NCBI GenBank assembly: GCA_944548615.1
Contig: OX155954.1
Coordinates: 38,883,598 to 38,947,597 of the forward strand
Reading direction: 5' to 3'
From: Micropterix aruncella
Taxonomy: Eukaryota; Arthropoda; Insecta; Lepidoptera; Micropterigidae
Length of the DNA: 64,000 nucleotides
Both the position numbers and the translations under genes were made by a program. Below the pieces are notes generated by a model, which was not told the DNA's origin, searched no databases, and was given only the letters and a program-made list of their open reading frames with translations. Shown here one piece after another: positions 53,286 through 63,460 of the stretch. Each line of letters begins with the position of its first letter. The stretch's first letter is position 1.

Positions 53286-53869
53286 TCTCGGAACTCGGAA
53301 GGTTGACAGTGATCTCTGAGTATTATATTTCCCTGAGTATTATCTTCATTACTTTACAGATTACTTTTTTGAACGTTTTGCTATGGCTACTTTACATAAC
53401 CCAATCAAGCGTTTTACATAACCCAATCAAGGCAGCCCATGAAGACCACGCGTACACCCCTGACATAAAGAAATTCTTCAGAATATTTCGGGAATACTTC
53501 AGAACGCAATTGTAGCACACACACCGTTAAGGTGATGTATATGTAAACTTTGACAATTATATTTTTGGCAATATTTGAACCGTAGTGAAATAACAGATAG
53601 TGTTAGCCAACGGAAAACAATACTGTAACTATAGGTATCTTTCTTAAGCACATAGCTATTTCAGATTTTTCAAAAAAGAAGGTCAAGAACATGGGGTATA
53701 GGAAAGTCTGAAATTATGGTGTTAAAGCTATTCAAAATATTTTGCAAGAATACGAATCAGACGTGGACTCACAGAGGCCAAAACATCGTGGACCAAGAAG
53801 CCGCAGAATTTGTCCTTAATAAGGAAGAAGTTCGTGATTTTCAAAATTAACTTATAAGATTTTAATTCG

Positions 53870-55200
53870 CAATGATATTATCATCTAATTTAAAAAGATT
53901 TTCCAAATAAAATATCTTATTTTGGACGGTTATCGTCAGCCAATTCTTCCATTTTAGATGGAAAAGGGTTTTATTCTTCACACTGAAAATTTGTTATTGT
54001 TTTAATTGGATAAAATACAAAAGAAAGTATATTATTCAGTTCTATTTTAGTAGGATCATCTATTGTTACTGAATATTTCTCCCTGACTTAATAGGACACA
54101 GATTATTCCTTCTAAAATTTCCGACCAAATCAAGAACCTGCTAAATTAAACGATAATAACTTAGAAGGGTATAATTGTTCCGTCACTCTTTAGTAGGAGT
54201 ATTCTTCTGATTATATTCACTACTGGTTTAGAAGGTAAGTAAGTACCTTCTGAAATGGGTGAAGTTTTATTACGGTTGGGTGGTAATCAGTCACATTTTG
54301 CCTACTAATTATTTCCCGCTGATTTTAAAGGTACATATTCTTCTATATTGGATGAAAATTTCACAAACGGAAGGTTAATCCGTTTTAAATTTTCCTAAAA
54401 ATCGGCAACAATCAATTTGGAAGGATATTATCGTTTAATTTGAAAGGATTCTCGTCACGATAGTCTGTCCACCTCTAATTTGGAAGGTTACCATCAGCTA
54501 ATTCGTCCAGTTTAGATGGAATCGGGATGTTATTTTTTTTGCTGAAAAATTCTCACTATTTTAAAAGGTTAAAATGTAGATGGAAAAATAGTGTTCCGAC
54601 CTTTTTGGTGGGAACGCGTTTTATCACTGATATTTCCCACTGGCTTAAAAGGATACAGATTATCCCTTCTAAAATTTCCGACCATTTCGAGAACCGGACA
54701 AATTAAACGGTACTAACTTAGAAGGAGTATAATTTTGTTCCGCCACTATTTAGTAGGAATATTCTCCCGGTGATATTATCTACTGGTTTAGAAGGTAAGT
54801 AACTTCTGAATTGGGTGTACTTTTACACTTTTGGACGTTAATCGGTTACATTTTACATACCAATTATTACCCGCTGATTTTGAAGATACATATTCTTCTG
54901 TATTGGATAGAAATTTCACAAACTGAAGGTTAATCCGTTTTAAATTTTCTTACCAAACAGTTACAATCAATTTGGAAGGATATTATCGTCTAATTTGAAA
55001 GGATTTTCATCGCGATATTCCGTCCAAATAAAATACCTCTAATATGGAAGGTTACAATTAGCGAATTCTTCCATTTTAGATGGAAAAGTGGTGTTATTTA
55101 TCCCACTAAAAAATTCTTACCGTTTTAAAAGGATTAATGTGGAAGGAAAAATATTGTTCCGTCCTATTTTGGTGGGAATATTTTACTAGAAGGTGATTCC
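53870..55200 (+). repeat. Right subterminal array of ~560-bp tandem units
   Basis: Two full units and part of a third. Landmarks repeat with a 560-bp step: TAAAATTTCCGACCA at 54112 and 54672, CCGTTTTAAATTTTC at 54382 and 54941, GGAAGGATATTATCGT-TAATTTGAAAGGA at 54419 and 54974. Each unit is itself made of GGAAGG/CCTTCT motifs. The last 200 bases to the TIR carry denser CCTTCC motifs. Confidence 0.8.
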
Positions 55201-55405
55201 TACTTGGTATAATCCTTCCAAATAATTTCCTTCCCTTATTTCATTCTGTATTAGATGGAAAAAAAATATTCCTTCCAAATATTGGAAGGAATTTTGCAGT
55301 TTTCCGATTCGGACGGTAAACAAGGAAGGAAAAGTCCTTCTTTTTGAAAGGAAACGCTTTTGGAAGGACAAAATCAGAAGGTAAGTCAGGATATTTCTCT
55401 CAGTG

Positions 55406-55860
55406 CAGTCGGGGGAATCTGGAAGCAGAACTGTTTCCTATAGAGCGGGGGTGGTTGCGGACCTTACAGCGACTGCTCTTGAAACGACCATCGGCTACCC
55501 GATCTTGGGTGAACAGCCGGCCAAAGGACGTTGTGGTCCGCGATAGATTTGGTAAACACCGTTTCACCACTTCGTAAGGGAGAGGACCGCGCAAGGGACC
55601 TCAAACTCGTAACCAATCGAGAGACTGAAGTAATCTGGTCACAATTGGAAGTAAGGGCGTGAGTGTAAGCCCGCCGGGTAACACTCCTGGCTATCTCGCG
55701 GTTAATGCGTTGGCCTCTTACGGGCATGTGGCGGAGCTTGACGGTGGACTGTTTTTGTCCAAGTCTTCTGCGCTCACTTCAGTGAGAAAGAACGACTAAT
55801 CGTTAAAACTTCCTGAGGTGACGGGCTCGCCCGCTGTAGTCGACAACTCTAGTTGTAGAT
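55406..55860 (+). repeat. rep-A copy, right part (module Y)
   Basis: Continues the copy interrupted at 47164: CAGTCGGGGGAATCTGGAAG to GGGCTCGCCCGCTGTAGTCG. Contains the tRNA-like GGCTATCTCGCGGTTAATGCG at 55691. Confidence 0.85.
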
Positions 55861-56785
55861 AACAACTTTATAGTACCCAATAGTGTATTTATTATTTACT
55901 TACGGAATTTAAAAAAATCCGTTTAAATATTGCTTTTTTACCTTTGGCCTTCAGTCACATATTTATTTCCTTATATCATTAAGTTTCTTCCTTTTTCCGC
56001 TCTCAGCATTTCGACACACCGAATTTCGTGGCTTTATTAAACATCTTTGTATGTAGGAGAGGATACACGAGCCCCTGGGTGCCTAACGAACCGTGAGGTC
56101 GCCTAACCGCAAACGACGTGCGAATGTGAACGACCTCTCTCATTTATGTAACTCTGAGATACAACTGACTACGCACACAGGATGTAAAGTCAGTACGCCT
56201 ACGCGCAATTATCACGGCCAATAACTCAGGTTGTGGCCGCGTACCGCCGTCCCACCACCATCAATTGTGGAAGTTGGCCTCGGCAACTTTTGATGCGGTC
56301 GGACACGGAAGCGAACCCGGCGCTAAACTTATGATTTAGTTCCGTTTTTGATACATAGCCGAGCGGTTTAATATGGACCCCTTTTTAGTTGGACTTTTTA
56401 AGTCCCTGTGGGCTATGGATGTGAAATTGCTGTGACCGAGAACATAATAATAAAATACAAATCACATACATTTTATCACTCGAGCTCACATCTGAATTTT
56501 GTATAAGGATTTATTCAGCCAGGATAGAATGATTACGACGTTATAATATCTGCGTTATTTATGAGCTAAGAAATAATGATCATATTGCGGAGTACAGAAG
56601 GAGACTTCATTGCCTAAAGACCCGGGAAAGGGGAAATACAAGAGTCCTCGGTTTGCTCTCCAGAATCTTGGAGGGGGCCGCTCTGAGACTCTCATTAGTA
56701 GGTTCAATGCTCTATCAGCTCACGGGCGCCCTCTGACATCTGAAGACAACCTACTGTTCTCGATCCATGGTCACAACTACTAGAG
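55861..56785. other. No identified gene; GC-richer anonymous DNA
   Basis: 56030-56450 is GC-rich with an AACATAATAATAAAATACAAA end and could be the 3' UTR of an unidentified LINE. 56560-56760 holds a frame with SPRFALQNLGGGRSETLISR that I do not recognise. Confidence 0.3.
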
Positions 56786-56789
56786 TTGT

Positions 56790-57450
56790 CAACCACAGCG
56801 GGCGAGCCCGTCACCTCAGGAAGTTTTAACGATTAGTCGTTCTTTCTCACTGAAGTGAGCGCAGAAGACTTGGACAAAAACAGCCCACCGTCAAGCTCCG
56901 CCACATGCCCGTAAGAGACCAACGGCTTAACCGCGAGATAGCCAGGAGTGTTACCCAGCAGGCTTACACTCACGCCCTTACTTCCAATTGCGACCAGATT
57001 ACTCCAGTCTCTCGATTGGTTCCGAAATCGAGGTCGCTTGCGCGGTCCTCTCCCTTACGCAGCGGTGAAACGGTGTGTACCGAATCTATCGCGGACCACG
57101 GCATCCTTTGGCCGGCTGTTCACCCAGGATCCCGCCGATGGTCGTTTCAAGAGAAGTCGCCGTAAGGTCCGCGACCACCCCCGCTCTATAGGAAACAGTA
57201 CTGCTTCCAGACTCTCCCGTCTGTTAGTCAGAGTGCACAGTCGATTGGCTTACCCCGCATGGTGCGCAGACCGTCCAGGAGCGCCAGAAGGTTGATTCCT
57301 AGGCGAAACTAGCCCTAAGCCCAGAGTCCTACCCGGGCTCATACTTCATGCGTGGTGGCCGCCGGATGGGTGTTGACCCGTGAGTGTGACCAACCCTGAA
57401 CAGAATGGGTCTCCGTGGCCAACTCAGCAAGGGCCCGTTAGCCCTCCGAT
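56790..57450 (-). repeat. rep-A copy, reverse, near complete
   Basis: Y reversed (CAGCGGGCGAGCCCGTCACC to CTCTCCCGTCTGTTAGTC) then X reversed, ending GGGCCCGTTAGCCC. The two overlapping frames of 86 and 115 codons recur loosely in other copies, but with frame changes. Confidence 0.85.
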
Positions 57451-57611
57451 CCGTGGTCACAGTAGTGATATATGAGTTTGTATTGCTTCAAACGAAGTCT
57501 CAAGGAACACATTAACATGCGCTCATAAATTTATTTCGTCTCAGCGCCGCCCTACCATCGTTATAAACTGCTCAGAAACAGCAGCAGTTTGCTGCCTACT
57601 CGCAGAACTAC

Positions 57612-57700
57612 GGATAGCGATTGACAGCACTTCAGTTTTCACTTGACAACGGCTGATGAAACATCGCCGTAACATCTGGTGAAAACTTCATGCGGCGATT
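57612..57700 (+). repeat. rep-D fragment
   Basis: CGATTGACAGCACTTCAGTT-TTCACTTGACAACGGCTG.. matches the middle of rep-D (ATTGACAGCACCTCAGTCTC..GGACAACG). Diverged. Confidence 0.5.
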
Positions 57701-57900
57701 TATTTTTATGTTATTTATTATGTCAAACAATCGGCATAGTTTAGAAAATATGTGTGTGTACCTATGTCAAAGTGCGTATTACCTGTCACTGTGGGTAGTA
57801 CAAAAGATTGAGATATTGATCTTGTACTTATAATAGTAACGTTTTCAATTAATTCATCGATTCATTCATAAATTGGGCTACTTAATATAATTTGTCATTA

Positions 57901-58114
57901 GGCTCGGCGCAAACGAGCCACCGGCCACAGCCACCGGTGGCTTTCGAAAGCAACGAGTAACGTAGCGAGTGGCGAGTGCGAGTGAGAGGTAGCGTGTGGC
58001 GGCCACCAGCCGCTCGTGTGGCTGCGAGTCTATTCAAAATGATTGAAAAAGTTTCTCAGCTACTTGTCGCTGGCCACTTGTGGCTGTGGCCAGTGGTTCG
58101 TTTGCGCCGTGCCC
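57901..58114. mobile_element. MITE with ~40-bp TIRs
   Basis: 214 bp. GGCTCGGCGCAAACGAGCCA at the left and TGGTTCGTTTGCGCCGTGCCC at the right, extending inward through GGCCACAGCCAC. TA flanks both ends. GC-rich with GAGTGGCGAGTGCGAGTGAG in the middle. No coding frame; superfamily not determined. Confidence 0.72.
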
Positions 58115-58950
58115 TATTTTATTTATCCTGCCAAATAAACAAGTAAAACGTGCCGTCATGTTTCTCAAGTACGCGTAATCATGTTACATGCTAATGACGA
58201 GCAGCGGGATTAGGATGGATTATACGTGATTTTCCAGGATTGTATTACTTGTCATGTTACTTAACGTCTAAATATAATTTTAGGTTTCATGAAAGTCTTG
58301 CAAAGAAACAGAAATGGGTGTAATATTTATGGTGGTATTTCCTGTTAATTATATATTTTGTAATTGTTATGTTATTTGAAGCTATTTTAATGCATATTTG
58401 AAAATTTCAGTAAGGGAAATTGTAAGCTGTAATTTTTAATTATTATTATTTGGAGACCACAGGAAAAATAGGAAGTTTGTCAAAGAAGACAGTTTTGAGA
58501 TAATCGTATTTAAAGATTTGAAGAGTCATAATTTGAAATCTATATAGCTTTTAGCTTTTTGATAAATCGAATAGCTGCTATACAGCTTTTTAATAAATAC
58601 AATCCAAGTGATGGGTAATATGCATAATATTTGGTGCATAATATTTTGTGCATACATGGAATATATGCCATTTCTATAAACACGGCATTGTTGCAAGCAC
58701 ATTCAAAAATAAATGTTTACCTTAGAAAAGGTCCCGGCTTATTTAGGGGACGTTGCCACTAGACTATGCGATGTATTCTTTTTTCTGTTTTTGATTAAAT
58801 TTTGTAAGTATTTTTATGCATAATTTCTACGCTGAAAATGTTTACTGTTATTTTTAATATTTGCATTACTAGATAAATAAACAAACATGTTTATTAACAT
58901 GTCTACGAAAATGGAAAAATGAAACATTCGTTTAAATATATTTAAAAGAA
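58115..58950. other. No gene; AT-rich
   Basis: About 830 bases of AT-rich DNA with no feature that I can support. Confidence 0.4.
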
Positions 58951-60130
58951 CGGTTGTGTCATCCCAATACTTTCCTGGCAAGTAGACAACCCCCTCCCTC
59001 GCGCGCCAAACCCCCTAAGTCCCCTCACCCCCCATCCCCAAAAACCCCTCCAACCTCCCCCCTCCTCATCCTTCTCCCTCCATTAGACCCTCCATTAAGA
59101 CCATTTCCAGCCTGAAGTCTGTCTGTGAATCTGGGTCTGTGTGTCTGTGTAGTCCACGTGTAGGTAATCTCCACGTGTGTAATCTCCACGATCGTGCCTA
59201 AACGCTTCTTCCGATTGAGTTGAAATTTGGCATGCAGGCATCATTCGGTCATGTCAAAGATTGTCTATATTGAAATTTATATTGAAATGTCTGTGAGGGA
59301 CCACCCCTCACTAGACTCCAAGTTGTGCGCTGTGAGGTGGTGGTATCAGCTTACGAGTTATCTCCGTATTGAAAGGCGGTTTTGAATGAAGTAGAAAGTA
59401 TTTATTGATTGGAAGTTTGATATTGCCAGTTATAACGCTTCCCGAACAGGTTATGTTGTCGCGAGTGTATTGATGCGCGACTGCGGTTATGAGGGTACCT
59501 ATATGGATGACGATTGTATGTGTGCTCCTAGTATCTTGTACTGGGCACGGCTCGAGTCTGTGGGATTGCAGACTGATGCTTCGTGACTGGGGAAGATAAG
59601 GAAAGGAAACCAAGGAGCCGGACCCGTTGACCTAACTCGTGAGAGAGAGTGCCGGGTATGCCGTCACAACCTTGGGGGAAGGTTATCACTCGGTGAATGA
59701 TGATTTGGTTGCTTTTTCGCCGGTTTATATAGGCCGGGAAATGATGCAATTCGAAATATTCCGAGTAAAAGTATTGTTTCATCGTGCTGATTCATCGCTT
59801 CTCGGGTTAAAATAATAGCTGAATTGTGTCAGTGTATTTCACTGGAAATCGATGCATTTGTTCGTCGTATGTAATGGTACTTAAGGGCCATTACATGTCT
59901 ATATTGAAATCGGTCTACCAGAGGGGCGCTAGTCATACTTCAATCTCGAAATATTGGACTTAGGGACTTGAATTTCGGTAAACAGGTGTATCGTAGGTCC
60001 GAAACCACATTGTAAAATTTTGCTTAGAATATCTTTTATACAAGCGATGCAAAAGAATATCGCGTAATAATGTAATAATACTGCAGTATTTAAAAATAAC
60101 ATCGATTCGCTTTAAAATATCCATTTTAAT
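58951..60130 (-). mobile_element. rep-B copy split by a solo LTR
   Basis: Left TIR CGGTTGTGTCATCCCAATACTTTCCTGGCAAG (58951-58982), a C-rich stretch, then CTTCTTCCGATTGAGTTGAAATTTGGCATG to 59291. After the solo LTR the core resumes at 59896 (CGAAATATTGGACTTAGGGACTTG, TACAAGCGATGC). The right end fades near 60130. Confidence 0.7.
59292..59895 (-). mobile_element. Solo LTR (family S), copy 2
   Basis: 604 bp. In minus orientation it starts TGTAATGGCCCTTAAG and ends GGGGTGGTCCCTCACA; flanked by TGTC on both sides (59288-59291, 59896-59899). A TATA box CCTATATAAACC lies near 59730 and AATAAA near 59401. Its last 30 bases match the solo LTR at 18247-18845, so both come from one LTR-element family. 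Frames across it (59311-59782) are not genes. Confidence 0.85.
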
Positions 60131-60239
60131 ACTATATCATACTTTATAATACTATTTAATACTATATACTATATAATAGGTACTACTTTAATACTATATA
60201 ATACTACTTTGCAATAATTTTCACTTGACACAATCACCA

Positions 60240-60545
60240 CTGGAGCCAACCTTCGGTCGCTCCTAGACGGTTTGCGCACCATACAGAGTCAGACAATCGA
60301 CTGTGCATTCCGACCGACAGCTGGGGGGAGGGGGGTCTGGAAACGGTACTGTATCATATAGAGTGGAGGTAGTTGTTAACCTTACGGCAACTGCTCTTGA
60401 AACGACCATTCGGTCAACCAATTTCGGGTGAATAAGCCGGGCAAATGATGCCGTGGTCCGCGATAGATTCGGAAGACACCGTTTTACCGCTACATAAGGA
60501 AGAGGACCGCTCAAGCGACTTCGATCCTGTAACCAGTCAGGAAGT
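60240..60545 (+). repeat. rep-A copy, diverged, partial
   Basis: CGCTCCTAGACGGTTTGCGCACC to AGGACCGCTCAAGCGACTTCG. It contains the end of X and the start of Y with a G-rich junction (CAGCTGGGGGGAGGGGGGTC). Confidence 0.75.
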
Positions 60546-61251
60546 AAGAGGTATCCTGATGGTTGATTCCAGACCAAGATATCTTTCCAAACTGGTAGTC
60601 AGGTGGCGAGGCTGCCCGCTGGTTACCTTTAAAATTGGTCTCGGTAAAGGAGAGAGTGGCGAAAACTAGACAGTGTAAAGAGAAAGCCCCGTTAAAGGGC
60701 AATAGCAAAGCTGAGAAATCCACGTGCCTTGGATAAGGCCCGTCGACTGACTCACAGAATGTGCGATCATCTCTACCTAATCAATGGATGTTTAAAGCGA
60801 TGACACTCTACCACGGGCCCTAACGTAACTTCCGTAAATTTAATTTTGTTAACGAATATTATAAGAACTTTATTCTCTTTCACTTTTTCTAACGGTAGTA
60901 GCGTTTATTTATTTTTTTAATTATCGTTCTTGTTGTGGTATTTTCTAGTTGTCATTCCTCCTATTCACGAACATTTCCAGTGCCTCACGTAACATCAAAG
61001 TCTGACCAATAATAAAATATTAGATGCCTAGTTACTTTACGCCTTTATAGGTTACTATTGGATTTGAATTAGTTTTTCGTTTTCATGTTGTTTTTGTTCT
61101 AAATCCGAATTCAAAAATAAGATCTGTCAAACAGCCATTGTGTAGAGTGTTTCTTTTCTGCTACAATTAAAGGTGTTGTGTGATAGACAACGTTTCATTG
61201 TTTCTTTTTGCTCGACCACTGATAATCTCTAAAATAAATAGGTAACGTATA
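60546..61251. other. No gene seen
   Basis: About 700 bases of mixed DNA without a recognised feature. Confidence 0.4.
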
Positions 61252-61271
61252 TAGGCTTTATACGTAGTTAG

Positions 61272-61622
61272 TTAGTTAGTTAATTTGTTTGTCTGGGCTT
61301 TTTTCTCGCACTTGGCCTCTTGATTGGGCCGTTGTACGTGGCTCATGTTTCTATTTGTGTTTATGTTACTCCAGCCAACCCAGGCTGTCCCAGAAGGTGA
61401 GCAGCCTGGTTGGGTTGCTACAGGCCTCCGGGGCAGATGCTGGGATTGTAGTATTTTTGCCCGTTGCTCTGCCACGCTCCTGCATTCCATGAGCATATGC
61501 TGTGGCGTTTCTTCTTCCTCCATGCATCCTCTGCATAGAGGGCTGTCTGTCACATCTATGGTAAACAGGTGTTTGTTTAGGGGACAGTGGCCTGTCGTAG
61601 TGCCTATGACTTTAAAGCTGGG
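61272..61622 (-). pseudogene. LINE ORF2 C terminus with zinc knuckle
   Basis: Minus-strand reading FKVIGTTTGHCPLNKHLFTI, then DSPLCRGCMEEEETPQHMLM-EC: the conserved 'LTGHxxLxxHL' block and C-x2-C..H-x4-C knuckle found after RNase H in I/R1-type LINEs. 5' part removed by truncation and by the TIR element. Confidence 0.78.
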
Positions 61623-62929
61623 CATTGACGGTCAGTTTTTCGCGTCAGTCTAGACGTAAAACTGTGGCGTCACTCCAAATGGTTTTATGCCAACTAGATT
61701 TGCCCATTGACTGGCGTCACTCCGGCTCTTCAGTTTTCGACCGGCCCGGCCGCATGAAGGACGTGTCTCTTTGCGGACATCCACGAATAAAAATGGATTC
61801 CGATTCCGAAAAAGAAACATTCCTTGTTACTACGGCTACTGTTTGTTTTATTTTATTTTATAGCAAACTTACAGATAGTAAATATATAATACTAGTATTT
61901 TAAATACATATACAAACCAAACAAATTTACTATCCTATGAACAGTTTGCAATGCTTGCATTACAAATTAACAGAAATAACATGAACACGTTGATAGTAGA
62001 AAAAAATATAATAAAGCTAATAATATAAGGGTAAGAAAATTAATAATTAAATAAGTTGTTAATAAGGTTATTTGGATAGAGCCAAATAGAAGTATGAGTA
62101 ATTGGATAGTAATATTTATTATACATAATATGATATAATACAATAGTCTGTTATATTATAGTAATCATATAATACAGTACATTAAGATGGCAGTTAGTGA
62201 AATATTAAGAAGTAGGAGATAGGATAGGTATGATCGAGTCTTTTATTAAATTAATGGAATCATAAAATATATCTAATCCTTTACACGATTTATTAAAAAC
62301 GCGACACATTGTTAAACAAGATACTAATATGAGACAAGCTATGAGAGAGAGAAATGAGAGATTCACTGCCATGAGAGATTCACTGCCATGAGAGATTCAC
62401 TGCCACTCATGAGAGATTCACTGCCACTCTTCGTTTCTTAGCATCGGGAATGAAATCTGACTTCTATAATATCTAATTCAATTTTATAAATAATATCTAA
62501 ATAAAATTGAAATAAATTATCTAAATAAAATCTTCTACCGCTTTTTGTCGATACTGTTTATTTTTTAATTTTTGTCGGTTATTTTCCATAAACATTCTGA
62601 ATTTCTATATTTTTTGATGAAATCTATCCTTATGACAAGTCCGACATCGCCATGATGACGACGACACCGCCATGACAAAAACAAAAACGCGCTGTTACCG
62701 CGGTCCGCGAGCGCTGCTGAGAGCGAACTGACGCGTTGGATTGCCGACACATTGCCGATTGCGCACTCACGGTCAGTTTGGCTTATGGTACCTAACAGTT
62801 GGATTATGGTAGCCAAGGAAAATATTCGTGGCGCGTCGCCAGTTAAAACTCTGGAGTGACGATTCGACACTCACGATCAAATTTTGGATGCACGCCAGTT
62901 CAACTGACGCGAAAAACTGACCGTCAATG
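61623..62929 (+). mobile_element. Harbinger-like TIR element inside the LINE
   Basis: A perfect 27-bp inverted repeat, CATTGACGGTCAGTTTTTCG.. at 61623-61649 and its complement at 62903-62929. 1,307 bp. A frame at 61793-61868 starts MDSDSEKETFLVTTATVCFI, resembling the N terminus of HARBI1-like nucleases, with the rest deleted. No clear target duplication could be fixed, so the superfamily is tentative. Confidence 0.6.
62352..62432 (+). repeat. Minisatellite ATGAGAGATTCACTGCC
   Basis: Four units of 17-22 bases in tandem inside the Harbinger-like element. Confidence 0.88.
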
Positions 62930-63025
62930 TTTTGTTCCTTTTTAATCTGGTGAGGTTGCGGGCAAGTTTTTTAGACGCTTTCGAAACCGCGTTCTTTGAC
63001 GTATTGTCTTTAGGCTTTATACGTA

Positions 63026-63370
63026 TTGAAAACAAATCGGAATAGTCCCCTGGAAAAGTAAGAAGGACATTCGTATAACGTGAAATGATTTTTATTATGT
63101 AATATCGAGAAAATAGGCAGTCTCTTTTGTTTGACCTTTAGCGGCGAACTGTGCGATGCGATGTCCAACTTCCGGGTTTCCGTCCAAACATCCGGAATGA
63201 ATCTTCTCGCGCAGCGCAACTGTGTGTAAATATTTCATATGATATCTGCATCTCTACATTATTATAAGTCGGAATGTCCGACTGAACATACGTATTTACG
63301 TTCGTATTTCCGTAATTATAATCCGCAATTTCGTACGTATATATTTACGTAAATTTTAAATTTATTTTAA
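63026..63370. other. No gene; TACGTA-rich short palindromes
   Basis: Anonymous DNA; 63280-63355 holds repeated TACGTA/TTACGT words and GTCGGAATGTCCGAC-type palindromes. Confidence 0.4.
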
Positions 63371-63425
63371 CCCAGTTGATAGGAATTCCTACACTTGGTC
63401 ATGTCAAAATTAACAAAAATTACAA
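63371..63425. repeat. rep-E fragment
   Basis: CCCAGTTGATAGGAATTCCTACACTTGG matches 3975-4030 in the same orientation. Probably the end of an unidentified dispersed element. Confidence 0.45.
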
Positions 63426-63460
63426 CATAACGTTTAAATATATACCTAAATTATAAGGTA

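Larger units (their letters stand above)
47165..55405. mobile_element. 8.24-kb element with CACTG termini
   Basis: Both ends read CACTGAGAGAAATA in inverted orientation (14 bp perfect; 47165-47178 and 55392-55405) and the flanks show a 2-bp duplication CA, verified against uninterrupted rep-A copies. Inside each end is about 1.4-1.5 kb of degenerate CCTTCT/GGAAGG motifs in both orientations; the middle (48.5-53.9 kb) is AT-rich with nested MITEs, tandem duplications and decayed transposase pieces. CACTG/CACTA ends, 2-3-bp duplications and subterminal motif arrays fit the CMC (EnSpm/CACTA) superfamily, but I cannot find a CACTA-type transposase, so the superfamily is inferred from structure only. 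Confidence 0.8.
61267..63010 (-). mobile_element. 5'-truncated LINE with 15-bp target duplication
   Basis: Flanked by TAGGCTTTATACGTA at 61252-61266 and 63011-63025. The 3' end has a (AACT)n tail (seen as GTTAGTTAGTTAGTTA at 61267). It encodes the end of ORF2 and is split by a TIR element at 61623-62929; LINE coding sequence resumes at 62930-63005 (KNAVSKASKKLARNLTRLKR). Confidence 0.83.
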
